From Lingula anatina (taxonomy: Eukaryota > Brachiopoda > Lingulata > Lingulida > Lingulidae), in contig NW_019775386.1 of NCBI RefSeq assembly GCF_001039355.2, forward strand, positions 190,510-254,509: a DNA stretch of 64,000 bases, read 5' to 3'. How positions within the stretch are numbered: position 1 is the stretch's first letter; each line of letters starts with the position of its first letter. Positions 1 to 13,121 of the stretch are shown here, piece after piece. The notes under the pieces are model-generated. The model saw only the letters and a program-made list of their open reading frames with translations. It did no database searches and had not been told where the DNA came from. Position numbers and translations under genes: made by a program.

Positions 1-560
1 ATACTCAATTTTGTATTGGTTACGCGATATTACCACATCTACTGAAAATACTTTATTATGTGCCCAAGAATCAATTGCAATAAGCATTCATAAGCTGAAT
101 TCCAGTGCCATGAAGGTATTGACCTTATCTTACTGATTACGCGAGGTAAGAACTAAACAGCTATCTTGTTCCTTCATATTCTTTATTGTCTCTTCCTAAC
201 TACCTTACCTATATTTTCTTCCTCTCCCGTCAACCTCTTACAAATGGGCTCCACCGTTTACATTACATTCTCCACTTAAGTCAATCAACTTGGTTACTCT
301 ACAAAACATTCCCCGCTCCTACTTCACTCGTGGCTGTTAAATTATTAACATTACACTACGATAAAATATAACCTAGACCAGATTGGAAGACATCAAAACA
401 AATCTAATGTGAATATCGACGTTTTATTTATTAAGAGTGGGTCACCCAGACGTATTTCTAGGGCTGTCCTTTTTAAAACATTCGATATGTATCGAACTTG
501 GGATGGTGTGCGACGGCAATTCAAAATCTTAGGTCTACAAAGTGTGTGTGTGTCTGCGTG

Positions 561-591
<31 letters not shown>

Positions 592-777
592 TGGAGGATT
601 CTCTTTCCGTCTCCCCGCTGGGCAATACGCGCTATTCTACATGTTCCACTTTTTTCCTTCAGAGATGGAAGTTTGATTCACCATATAACTTTCAACAGGG
701 TTTGGGTGGGTGGAGGTGGGTAAGGGGGCTTTGAAGATGTGGGCACACCGAGACCCCTAGACTAACCTGTGGGCTCA
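1..777. other. Window start, no gene seen
   Basis: I see no exon in this stretch. It contains a (TG)n microsatellite at about 541-590, which generates long CVCVCV-type open frames that are artefacts. Confidence 0.5.
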
Positions 778-961
778 GGCCCCAGTTAAAAAAAAAAAAA
801 AAACTTAAGTCAGGTTCCCTAGCAAAGAACTTAATTACCAAGGTTACAAGGTCACATGGGCACATCTTACCCTATCAGGAGCAGTGTTACAGCACTCTCA
901 CGGAAATCCTAGTCAACTAAGCCAGGGAACTGACTTAAGCTTTTTTTGTGAAACTGGGGCC
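778..961. mobile_element. Short inverted-repeat element (MITE-like)
   Basis: The left end starts GGCCCCAGTT, an A-tract, then ACTTAAGTCAGGTTCCCT. The right end, reverse-complemented, starts GGCCCCAGTTTCAC, an A-tract, then CTTAAGTCAGTTCCCT. The two ends form terminal inverted repeats of about 40 bp around a short non-coding core, as expected of a non-autonomous DNA transposon. I could not identify a clean target-site duplication or assign a superfamily. Confidence 0.6.
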
Positions 962-1625
962 AGGTTATTTGTCATAAGTTTAACGTTTATTCTTTTACGT
1001 TACTAGTAGCCCCTACTTGGATGCCCTCCCTTGCAAACCTCTTTAATCCACATTATTTGATAATCCTGGCAATAAAATAGTGTTCGAGATTGATTGTTCG
1101 TCTCTTTTATTGATCTGTTCCGACCAATCGGTACTTTAGAGCACCGTCAAAGAAACACCCGTGTGTATAGTATCCTAATCATATAATGGGTTTATCCCTT
1201 ACGAGCTCTCAAAATGCTGTGTCGTCCTTTTCGTTTCTTCTGGTTTTTGGTATCCACCCTTTCGAGCCTCCCGAGTATATCTCCCTCTCTTTCTCTCTCT
1301 GGTTGAGCCGCATAATCTGCTGGAAATAATAATCGCGACTGAAATGTGTGACTTCATTTAGTCAATTGTAAACAGCGAGTGAACAAGAAAGACAATTCCA
1401 TTGACGAGGCGTACTCGAGAAGGCATCGAAGGCAAAGGAAAACCACTGCCGCCATTCTATAGAAAAACGCCGACGAAACAAAGAAAGACCATTGCAAACA
1501 GAAACGGTACTGAATTCAGATTTGAAGCAACAACAAGACAAACCGAATTCTCGACTTAATATTGTACCGAAGTGAGAGTCGAAAAATAGACTTCATCGAA
1601 AACTGGGACAACGATCGACTACAAG
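962..1625 (+). promoter_or_regulatory. Probable promoter/5' UTR of the signal-peptide exon
   Basis: This stretch precedes the signal-peptide ATG at 1626. The part from about 1300 is purine-rich and less AT-rich than its surroundings, as expected of a 5' UTR. No convincing TATA box was found and the transcription start is not determinable. Confidence 0.25.
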
Positions 1626-1706
1626 ATGAAACTACATCAAGCGGGAATGGTCCTGCTTCTAATGGCGGTCACTGTCGCCTGTCAAGAGAGCACTGCCAAT
1701 GAAAAG
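1626..1706 (+). CDS. Signal-peptide exon, probable exon 1 of the NIGRLINRWRG precursor
   Basis: This 27-codon exon starts with ATG (context acaagATGA) and has a basic N terminus, MKLHQ, then a hydrophobic core, GMVLLLMAVTVACQ. It ends AATGAAAAG followed by the donor gtgaga. That is a textbook secretory signal peptide with likely cleavage around VACQ or a few residues later. The exon ends in phase 0, and the first repeat-bearing exon at 26471 starts in phase 0 after a tttacag acceptor. Joining them gives an acidic linker followed by the first dibasic site. The 24,764-bp intron is long, so the exon could belong to a nested gene or other exons may intervene. The signal peptide itself is well supported; the linkage is inference. 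Confidence 0.5.
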
Positions 1707-4700
1707 GTGAGAGATTGGTGTCTTCATTTTAATTTTGTTGAAATGAATTTTATTTAGACATTCAAAGAGACACTTCATGGGATTGCACTTATAACTTAGA
1801 ATCTTTCACCCTCTTAGCCTGAAATAATAATGAAAATAAAAATGCTTTCAATATAAGGTGAACTGTATTAAAACTGACACACGCGTCCATTAAAAGGCAT
1901 ATCTCGATCAGCACGCAAAGGAACTGTTATGTTTAAATATATCCAAACCGTTTGAAAACAGTGCAGGAAAACATAGCACATAGTAAAGATAACAAAATGC
2001 CCCTAAAAAGCATATAAAGGGTATCCGAACTACGAACCAGTGGACTATTTAGACACACTTTTGGGAAAATTGGTCTTAAATTACAAAATATTTATATAAT
2101 TTTGTATGCATTGGACTAGAATTAGCTCATATTAACAAAGAGACAGCGGACTATTTATACCATCGCCGTAATTAGGCAATTTTTGTATTAATTTCCCTCC
2201 CATTTCTTCCATCGCTGAATATTTGTTTTGAAGAATAATGGAATATACTTTAGTATGCATAGCGTCTTGGAATATACATACAGAATTAAAAAATTGACCG
2301 TCGACAGTGTATCGACACAGTAATTAAGCAATAATTTCTGGTGAAAAAGTTCTTTCCCTTGTGGAAAAATCGCATTAGATTATGAATATGATTTAGCATG
2401 CCTTGCACAAGAAAAGACGGATGGTAGTGTTTTGACAATGTCCTTCCCGCATCGATGCAGTAAATTAAGTCATATTTCCTTGTTATCAGATAATACACGG
2501 GCAGTGTGATGAGGCATGAGCCGTCCATCAAGCTGATAGCCTTACAGATATTTCGCAGAATCTTTTCTTGATAACAACAAGGCGAAATCAATTAAATTTC
2601 CAAGATGTCCCAGTGAAAGCTGTTCCGTTCTTTACTACATTGCAATTAAAGTGCTATCTTGTACATGTACTAGCTGTACGCAATTGCAGGAAATGAAGGA
2701 GTGCGACAATAAATTACCTCAAATCGCTTCAAATCTCCGTAGAATTTAAGATCGCTCAGCTTGTGTTGTGTTACAAAGATGGAATTATTGAATTACCATC
2801 AGTAACTTCGGCAGCAATAAAGAAATTCATGCATCATCCTCAATTCAAAACCATAACTTATATAATAATAAGTCTAAATCAATAACGTTTTACTATTTCT
2901 TCCCGTTAAATTAAATCTAACAACAGGGAGACTGGGATAAGATAACGGTTGCATTTAAATTCAAGAAGGCAGAGGTTTTATAGCCTGCCTTGTTTTTTTG
3001 TTTTTGTTTTTTTTTTCAATTTCTGTCTCTTCCAGCCCAATGTCAATATTACATATCCTAACTCTTTACCAAAAATACACATTTTGGTCGAATGAGATCG
3101 ATCTTGGTCATCTAGCCCACCGAAATTTCCTCAGATGGTGTTGAACTCCCAAGTCTGAAGTGCTTTGAGTTCATTGGTGCACACGTAAATACGCGGAATT
3201 GGGGCAAAAGTACGCTCAGCACCTATGCTACATGTATATTTCATGGGCACATTTGGGAAGAAGACCAATATACGTAGTTACTCGGTTCACATATTATTTT
3301 TAAGCGTACTATGTGTACAAGAGACAAAATGTCAGGGTTAACAGTGAACTCAACTTACAAGTACCTTTCTTGCAAATATAGACCTCTGCATGTCAGTTCG
3401 ATAGCAATTGATTTGAAGAAGTTGATCATAAAACCATAATTTGCACACCAGCATCAAAACTCAACTTATTATTGTGACAAAAATTTAGCTGATTTACTTG
3501 GAAAACATCATAGTAACACACAGGCATACAGTGAGCAGTACAAATGAATATCCAGAATCTATTACGTGCCAGGAACAAAGTGGATTTCATTTAATCCAAA
3601 ATAATCCAACGTTGCTCCAAGGTCGTTTTGATTGGCGAAGAAATCCGTCTATCGCTATTCCCTTAATCTGTCGTTATCTTTCGGTCGATATATGCCACTT
3701 CCATCCTACAGATAAGTACTTAGACTGGGGAAACCAAGAACAACGAGGTTTAGAGTTTATGTCGTCTGATACTACATTGATTCATGTACGACTTACTGAC
3801 AGAGAAGTGTTTAGCCTGATATTAATTTTTGGTCAGTCTGATTCCACATGAACCACTGGTAAAATTATATATGTATGTGTTGATAACACTGTCAGGAACG
3901 TTAGCGTTATCTTAAATGTTGTGATTTGTATTAGGTTTGTTTTGTTTGACCGGTGTCGGTTAAAGTCATAATTATCCAGGGTGCAAACTCGTTCTGTACT
4001 TGAACATTACTGGACAACATTTTGGTTGGTTCTTAGACGGTAAAATTCAAAAGGAAATTGAATGTCAGAGTCGAGACGTTACGCCATCATCTGCGCAGCT
4101 AAATCGCGAATTATTCTTGAGACCGAACAATTACTCTGACGTAACTGTCAGATAAAGGGCATTAATGGGGATTCGATAAATCATTGCAACATTCTGAAAG
4201 TTGCTAAAAGTAGCACAGGAACCCGTAAGTCATCGTTTTGTTGTCAAAATATCTGCTCTTTTATGCTTTCTATTGCAAAGAAACCGGTTTCGAAAATTGA
4301 AATTGCGTGTCATCAGGTCAGACAGCCTCTCTGCGCCGTTTGAACTCACATTTATCATCAAAGCGCACCCGAGGCAGCACTGAAAAGGATTTATATCCTC
4401 CACAAGTGGCATAAATTGCACATCCTTCTGTTGAGAAGGAGCTCTTTATCCCCATATTGATGTTTCCTTGATGAAAGGGTCTCATCAATTTGTTCAGATC
4501 GTTGTGAAAGCACCAGAAGATATCAACGAGAAGCGTGATGCTTGGGAGTGATTGAATGTTTTCAGCGATTGTTGGATCACAAAGCAGGTAGTTCATAACC
4601 TAGTAAGGTAACATTTATGGTCTACTGAATAAAACATGACCCACAATATAACCTGCCAGACCTTGACGTAAAAAATTAGAGCAGTGGTGTAAACATGCAC

Positions 4701-6450
4701 TTTACGGCAAATTCTAAAGGGTATTTAGTTCTAAAGCGCGTTTCAGGTTTTTCAAATATCTTTCACATACAGCATTTCTTTTAAAGTACTAAAACCTTGA
4801 AAAAAATCGTGAAAGCTATTTCCTGGTTTGGCAGAGAACCCTAGGGTTCTTGACCTCCTCCCCAGATACTATTCTTACAAATATACTCATACAAGTATTC
4901 TTCCTGAAAATATTTTTGTTATCTTAATATAGATTTACTTTCCCCAAGTCCATAAGAAGACGCTCATTTTTCCTTCAGCGTCTTGCTGAGTACCGCAGGC
5001 GGTACAAATTACCTGCTTACATGCATTGTAGGCCTGCAGCCAAGTGCACCCCCAAAGCACTGCCTCAGCCTACGTTCCAGTACCCCTGGCGGGTAGTGCA
5101 ATCTTGTTTGGTCAAGGGTCGCCATACAAAAGTCTAGGGAACGATGTCAGTATTGACCGATAGCGTGTCACTGCGTTATTTATTGTATTTATCCCACGCA
5201 ATTAATCGAACCGTGTCAAAAATTACAAATATTAACACGTCTCATCGTGATGGATTCTTTGTTGAATAATGGTAATGTGCTTAAATAATTCATAGTGTTT
5301 TGTTCCCTTGTGTTGGTTGTTTTCGGTCACGCCAATAATTTCATCACCTCGTCAGGTAAGAAGAGTGCAATTTTCACGCGTTCAATTCCTAACGTTCTCC
5401 GAGCAAATGGGGTGATCAGATGGTAGCAAGCCCAGCGGCCGTCCACCTTAGGTATATGTTGGGAATTGGTCACCAGTTTTTGCCGATCGCTGGTCAGTTT
5501 ATAGGTCTAATGACGTACAGAATAAAAGGTCCCAGATCTCAGTGTAGTCTACATTGTAGGAGAGAATTCAAAATTTTACTTCTCCTAGAGTGATTAATTT
5601 CTTAAAGTCTATTACTTAATGCAGTTAATTTTTGACAACAGAATCTAGCACCTACTATTCCGGTGTAACGTGACAGAGAGTCCCCCAAATAGAGAGTCCG
5701 CTTCCCATTCATTTGTACAGGTAAGCCTCGCCCTAGATTTTGACCTACTTATCTCAGGCTAACCCTAACCATTATTACTAAATGGAGGGCGCACTTTCTG
5801 TTTCACGGACCCTTATTTTCCTTACGCTGGTAGACATATCAATTACGATTTCTTACCATAGGAGTACATCTAATACCACTGTTGTCCCACAGTCCGATGT
5901 TATTAAACTCCTAAGAATAACGTTATCACACATATAGTAAGATGCGCTAACACGTTCTAATGTTAAGTGTGCAGCCCTGGACTGGAACCGCCACTTAAAA
6001 AGCGATTGACGGAAAGCTCATAGAAATCTGCGCTGTGAATATATTTCCGCGCGATATCTCGTGCAATTTGATTGCATATTTCAATCATTATCGACCAGGA
6101 TATCAGCAGTCAAAATTAAATGTCAGACTGAAGAAAGCAAAATTGTTCTCGTGCCCTCATCATGTTATAAAACCCTGCATAAGGCTATCCTCTACCAGGG
6201 GCCACAGCGATATTATTTTCGCAAGATATTCACAGATATTTCTCCGCATCTTTCTGTAATGTGAGCGAGAAATTTTGAATAAAAATGACGTCATTACCCA
6301 GCTGACCTCTGGTATATGTACAGAGCAAGTATATAGCAAGTGTGGTCCGCATTTACAGGTTCAAGGACAAGCATAGAAGGCACAGTGGGTACGTGCTCCC
6401 CTATCTTCAGAGGTATTCCTCTTCGGCCCGTTCACCCTCACAAATAACAG

Positions 6451-6557
6451 CCCAGCAAACACAGAACGTTTTATAACGTTACCATAACGTGGTGATAACG
6501 TTTTTTGGTAACATTAACGTTATGGTAACGTTATAATAACGTTATGTGTTTTCTGGG
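6451..6557. mobile_element. Palindromic AACGTT-rich MITE-like element
   Basis: The ends are CCCAGCAAACACAGAACG on the left and, reverse-complemented, CCCAGAAAACACATAACG on the right. The interior is built of repeated ATAACGTTA and GGTAACGTTA words, so the whole 107 bp can fold into one long hairpin. It has no coding capacity. This architecture is typical of a non-autonomous hairpin element. Confidence 0.65.
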
Positions 6558-9500
6558 AATGTAAACTCTGTGTCCTACATACACTGCATTACAGTTAATG
6601 TATGTGTGTCTACTGTGCTGTTTCATACATGTATTTATTACCCTTCAAAACAAGTGTAATAATAAGCGTAAGATGCTTTTACTATGTTATGTGATAAATA
6701 TTGCTTGGTGAAAAATACGCTATTTTTCAGTGGGAACAGGGCTCGCCTGTGACAAGCACGTCGGTCGAAAACTCGTATAACATCGTTTTTGGCCACAAGA
6801 TTATTTCATCCTCGCCCCCCCCTCCCCTCTGCTGGATCCGCCATGTCACTGTATTCAACTCTGGTAATTGAAGACAAACACCGAATATTGACAGAAATAT
6901 CACAAGTGGATAACAATTGCATCAAGAAATTAACAGACAGCTTCTTAAGAATACGATGTTCTAGCCGTCATTTGGCCGTCTTCAAGCCGTATTAATTTTC
7001 AAAAAAAAAAAAAAAAGAAACACAAAGGTCCAACTTTCATTCAACTTTGTTCTGTCTTCCTGTCATTCACAACAACGTGATTGAGTCGGACAGATCAACT
7101 CAGTTGTCTTGATTGGAAGCTGCGTGCTCTTTGAGGGGAAATGAAAAGAAATGATTTTTAGGTAATCACTTGAACGAGAAAATGCGAGCCGTGAATTAAT
7201 GAAGTTACAAAGCTCCGCTAATGAAGTGTCTTGAACAGCTCACGGTAAAGGCCGTGTGGGAGTGTCAGGCGCGTGGTACCATGGTAAATCTTATTAATTG
7301 TCGATGAAAAAAACTGATGAAAAAAGATGCGGAGGCTGGCGATATCAAAATGATTTACGGAAAAATAAGACACGTTGCTGTGATGATTTGATAACATAGA
7401 AATATTTGAAATGAGAAACGTGGTCTGGTTATTTTAAAAACACCACACAACTAAAGAAAAGGAAATTAGATTTTGAGAATATTAACCGACATATATGTTT
7501 TATTACGTATTTCGGGTCTATTACGCCTCTCATTGATACTCGACATTCAAAACAGTTCACGTCTTAAGTGAAGTAATAAATGAAAAGAAATAAAGAAGAA
7601 TACCACAAACCCGAAATAGAAAAATGAATGGACTATGTTTGACTGCGGTAATCACCCTTGTGAGAATGTCCAAAACAATCAGTGAGTATGAATCTAAAAC
7701 GCTTTTTAGTTCATTTTTTCTGAGTACAAATCGGATAGTTCTCGTGTAAACACAACTACTCCACTAAAATTTTGTCTTCCCTTTGGTTAATATCAAGCGT
7801 TCAAAACAAGACAATTACCATCGTTAATTATAAACCCATAAAGGGATCAATGCATTAATGTAAGTACCTTCTAGATAGAAAGGCACGCACTTGTTGACTG
7901 TTTAAGTAAGTAATCATTACTTGTAATTCGCAGTCTGTCTTTGGAATCACGCCACGATGACGTTAAATCAGAACGTGCTCAGACTTATCTTTGAACTTAA
8001 TTGTCAATTTGGCATTTATCAAAGCTTGGGAATTAAAAAAAACGGGATCGGCGGCATGGTGGCATTTGTTTGAGATAGATATTCGACTGATTTCGTAATA
8101 ATTGATAATTGTCTGTTTTCCTTCCCACTAATATAGAACCTCTTGGTATTAAAATAATTTTCTGTTGTTTTAGAACACGAACACAGTGTTTTCGTACATT
8201 ATCCACAGTTTCAATGTCTACGCTTACGCTTGTCAATAATGATTCAGGCTATACAAGTATCAGTAACATTTTGTACACTGTTTTCCATTTTGACAAGTGA
8301 TGGCCATATTTTCAAGGAATCCCGTTTATCCATATTCAAATATCAAAGGTAGAATTCAAAATAACAATTAACAGCGTTTATAAGACTTTGATTTTTATTT
8401 CCTTAAAAATGTACCCCCCAAAACAAAAACAAGAAAAAAAAAAAACACGTGCATCACATTTGTATTGCAGAGAACTGATGTTTTACCATTAACTTTCTAC
8501 TATAATGTCATTAGAAACTCTTTTAAGATGGCTAATTAGATTTTAGAGAAGCGCCTCTGGCACCGCACCTCTGGTGCAAGGAAAGGGCTTTACTCTTGGG
8601 AACCGCCGTAAATGGATTTTGAAAGAATTAGTTAAAGACAGTGATAACAGTTCAGTGGGCCACAATGAGAAGCTTATTGTTCCTTAAAATTCGGTATATG
8701 CCAATTAGGTCTCCACTCAGTTCTGAAAAGTGACCTATGCTACAAAAACAATTGAGTTTATAATTGGTTCAAAAATGGCGAAAGCTTAGATATAACCGAT
8801 TACCACAATGTTAGCTGAAGTGGCTGGTTCAACCAGACCAAATTAGCTGAAACCTTTAGATGGAATCTTTTATGGCTTCATGCAATGTTTCCTGATCGTC
8901 ATGAGCAATAGATAAAAACCGATTTTCAGCATTGGTGATAATGCCCTTGGACATCACGAAATGACGTGAGGGTAGGGTGTTCAGATCCTAACCGCCGCCA
9001 CCGTCATTGAATGTCTTTTCGAGTTTTCTGGTAAAATTACATTTTGTGGCATATATCTATATTAAGGGTTTTTTGGGGGGCAGTAGCAGCAACGAGTCTC
9101 GCGGATACTGTGTCCCTAGACTTACTATCCCCGGAGGCAATTGCGTATGATGGATGGCTGAAAATGCCTAGAGACATTCCTTAATGTCGAATATTGGCAT
9201 ATATTCAGAACCAGCCATGGGCATGCTATTTGCAGCATGCTTCTATTACCTAATGGCCTTGGATTCAACATACAGAACACTAATGTTGATTAATTTTATG
9301 ATTTTAAGCAGGCACAAATTAATGGGTGTTAACGAAATGGGCACACAAAACGTGCGTTTCAATGATTTACATACATGTATTCTAGAATGGGTTTTTTTTG
9401 ACGACTTGATATTTACCCCTGGGAGAATTTTTGGCAGATGTCGGCCATTAGATGTACACTACTGTTGTCTGTGAATGCTATTAATGCAAATTTATACTTA

Positions 9501-10511
9501 CTAAAAAGACCAAAATGCATATTTATACTTTTCGAACGTTTATACTGTTCGAAATTACGATAAAACATCTAACTCGGAATGTGTAGGTCATTTATCTTCT
9601 AAGCATACTTCGTTACTATTGATATCTATAATAGAAGTCACAACAATAAAAATGTTGCCACACCAATTTATCTTATGTATCGATGAGATAAAAATCTACA
9701 GAACGCTGAACATGAATGATGGATGTGTATCAACAACAGGTTATTGCAATCAACGCAGCGAGATGTAGTTGAAGTGAAAAATTTTAATTCTTCCCTGTTA
9801 ATGTCGTCATGGCTTTCCATTCAACTTGTGAATATATTTTATTTTACCAACTTTTTTAATATGAATGATGGTCAATATTGAGTATACTGTATCCCTTTAT
9901 ATCATGTGGTTAACTCGTGGACTCATTAATAAACCAAATCTAACCCGGTTTAAACAAAAGCTTACAATCTTGGCCCCTTCAGCCCCGCAAAATGTCAAAA
10001 ACGAAATTACTAAATACCAAATATCTCAAATATACAGTAGGCTTTCATTTCCATAGGCTTATCTAATACCATGCAATCTGGTCTTCTGCAGACGTCAGTG
10101 AGACTGTCACCAGTTCAAATTAAGTCCATTTCAGAACAAGTTTTAAGTTTCCTTGTTTTGAACTTTCACTTAAACCACTCTGTCATCTTTCACGTTAAGC
10201 AGTTAAATCCCATTGAACACTGACAAATGATTAACTGCTGCATTGTTGGGTTCATTTGTATGATTATTTCGAAAACACAGGTCAATAATGTGCCTTTATT
10301 ACTTCAGGGAATCGAGCTTTTATTAACGTTTGTGCTCCATGAAAAAAGGTGGCAAGTAGTGGCAAGTTAAACTATTTTAGGTTCACACGGCGGCTGGAAT
10401 GTTCACGGTCATGCTGGAAGTCGTGTCCCAAGGGATGTGATCCTTTGGCATCGAATATTGCACGATAAAAGGCTATTACTTGCACTGGTGGAGCCAGGAT
10501 ATTGTAACGGT

Positions 10512-10514
<3 letters not shown>

Positions 10515-10546
<32 letters not shown>
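10515..10546. repeat. (GA)n microsatellite
   Basis: An uninterrupted GA dinucleotide run of about 32 bp; the RERERE and SLSLSL open frames through it are artefacts. Confidence 0.9.
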
Positions 10547-10549
<3 letters not shown>

Positions 10550-12749
10550 CGCTGGTGGGCTCGTCTTCTCCGTGCTCCCTACATGTACATGTACTTTTGT
10601 ATAATATTCAAACAAAATTAAAATATTTTCATTCACTTTTCTTGAGACGTGCGTACGTTGCAGCTGTTTTAAGACTATGCCAGGCCACTTGTAAGGGCCC
10701 ATTCATATAAAAAACATCGGTCTACTTAGATCGATTCAGCTCTGCGGGGACTCTCGCTGAGTGCAGTCTGCTTGACTGAATGGTACGCCTCCTCCTGGTC
10801 GTTGAGTAGAATACAGAAAAACTGGTGATTATACGAAGAGAAAAGCTATTGATTATAAACAAAAGGAAGCGTGCCATTCAGTTGAGCCGATTGCACTCAG
10901 CCAAAATCCCTGCAAAGGTGGATATATAGATTTACGTAGATTGATGCTGTCTGTGGGAATGGGTCTAAGCCTGTTTTCGTCCTCAAATGAAAACTTAACA
11001 CCGAAATTTCCCCTGGTAATGAAACCACTTGAAAGACATGCTACATGTAAATTGCCTTTTTACGCATTGTCTAAAGAACATCCGTTTCCATTTTGGCATT
11101 AAATTCTATAGACTAACATCCTTATTACTCTTCCATTTTATGAACATAAGAGAAGTGGCATATTACATTAATGGCAATAACAAGGGGAATATAGGAATAT
11201 AGGGAAATCATTGAACATACGTGAAAGGCAGTGTAAGCCAGTTACTGGGCAGTGAACGAATTATCACCTGCTTTACAAACGTAATGGCCACTTTTATTGG
11301 AAACGAAATAAGCAATGCTTGCCTTATGTGATTTAAAAATTAGGTTAAGTGCTTTTGCTTTTCTGTTGTGTAATGTGTATATAACATTTGACTTATGCCA
11401 TATTATGTTCTTGTTGTACAAGATTGATAGGACGTGCGCAAACGGAAAATGAGAAAAAGAAATGAAATTCTTGGTTCTAGGTCTCATTTTGTAACACCAC
11501 ATTTCCTTGTCCGCGGGGTTGTTTATTTGTGGCAATATTTACAGAGCCCAAACTCTTCGGATATTTGAGTACGATGCAAAATTATTTGGAAAGTTAGTAA
11601 TATAGTCCATTGTAACATTAATTTAGATAATAACTTGTTTTTATCAATATTATGGAGCTATATAATTTATAATGGATTGTGTTTATCAAATACAGTTCAA
11701 TGTATTATTCCTTTTGTTGTTGTAAATGATCTAACTTATGTAACAATCCATAAAGTTATACACAAGCTTGCGGACAGCGGGGGATTCAGAAATTTACTGC
11801 ATACCGCAGGGATCCAACGGTAGTTAAATAACATTTCATAAATGACAAAACGTCATAAAGTTACGGACGAAAAATGTCAACGTTAACTAAACACAATTAC
11901 CCGAGCTTTGGTTCGTGTCCAACCGACTTCCGTCTCCTTTTTAAAAACAAATTTCCTCATCACTAATCTTTTTGCGATAATAAACTGTCATCTCAAAGCC
12001 GCCTTATTAATGAGTTGATTTAAGGAACATGGCAAATATACCATATCCTGAGCGACTTTGCATGCCACGACCGCCTGAAAAGGAAAATCCAAATTGATGG
12101 AACTGGAAATAGACTATGCAAGAATCTTCTAAACATCTTTTGTTCCAACGAACTCGTAATTCGGTGTGAAAAAGTCATGAGGGAGGCGTTAATAGATATT
12201 GTTAATGTGAGTATTCAGTGGAGATAAAGAATATATGATATGAGATCTCAACTCGGTATGGAATCTTTTGTAAGCAATATTGACCGTAACTGATAGCTTT
12301 AATATCAAATAAAAGGATATGATTTGCTTTGCTTAAATGAGAAATGAAAACCAATTGTAACAAAGACGCTCAGTGATTGAGGCATAAAAAATGAAACAAG
12401 AAATCGAATTCAGGAATGAATCCAAGACCCCCTGACTTTCAAAATACAACATTAATGTTTACTTTGCTACATGTACTGTAGGAATGTGGCAGCGCGTGTT
12501 CACCACATGTAAGTTCTTTGTAATACAGGGTACACTTTCGATGAAATAAGGCAGACGAAAATACAAAAAAAGTTTTAGTGAGCAACATTGGTAATGCCAC
12601 ATGTTTTTTTTTTTTTTTTTTTTGCTGTCTGCCAATTACATTATTAAACCCTTCTTATTAGGGCATGAATGCAGTCAGCCATGTTACCTATTTCAGCTAT
12701 TTGTATATTTATAATTATATGCTCCTGTCTATATTCTACAGACTAAAAC

Positions 12750-13121
12750 ATGATAATCCAATTACAGCCGTTTTTTCCCTTGGTCTTAGCATTGATTGCA
12801 CACATCTGTTCTAAAGAATTGATTACACGCGATCGTAAGTACAATGTATTCTAATTGGTAATATCTGTCATGCTGTAGTTCTGGCATTTACCAGTATCGG
12901 ATTATCTATGACTACAAACCCTCATAGAGATTCTACGTGTTTTTTTTTTTTTTTTTTTTTTTTTGCAAATAATTCCAGAGTTGGATTACAAGAAGATGTT
13001 AGGTACTGAGGGTACATTCAACTACGAAGAAACCGTCATCTACCGAAACAATGTTAATCTTAAACAAGCAACTTCAGTGCTTTTTCATTACGTTGACAGG
13101 TTAATCAAAATTGCCGTGTAG
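12750..13121 (+). CDS. Candidate small secreted-protein gene, two exons (unrecognised)
   Basis: Exon 1 (12750-12834) reads MIIQLQPFFPLVLALIAH then ICSKELITRD. An in-frame TAA lies just upstream at 12744, so the ATG is a plausible start, and the hydrophobic core looks like a signal peptide. It ends in phase 1 at a perfect donor, GTAAGT. A 144-bp intron ends with a strong poly-T tract and CAG, and exon 2 (12979-13121) continues in frame (QLDYKKMLGTEGTFNYEET onward) to TAG. The product would be about 76 residues. I recognise no family. A weak GACAG|GTTAAT donor at about 13099 could extend it to further exons. Splice signals are good, but the short open frame could be chance. Confidence 0.3.

Noticed and set aside
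409-734. Two open frames with CVCVCVCV runs
   Set aside because: They are generated by the (TG)n microsatellite and have no domain or splice context.
3498-3851. 117-residue open frame
   Set aside because: It begins with TTG, not ATG, has no recognisable domain or splice signals, and sits in AT-rich non-coding sequence.
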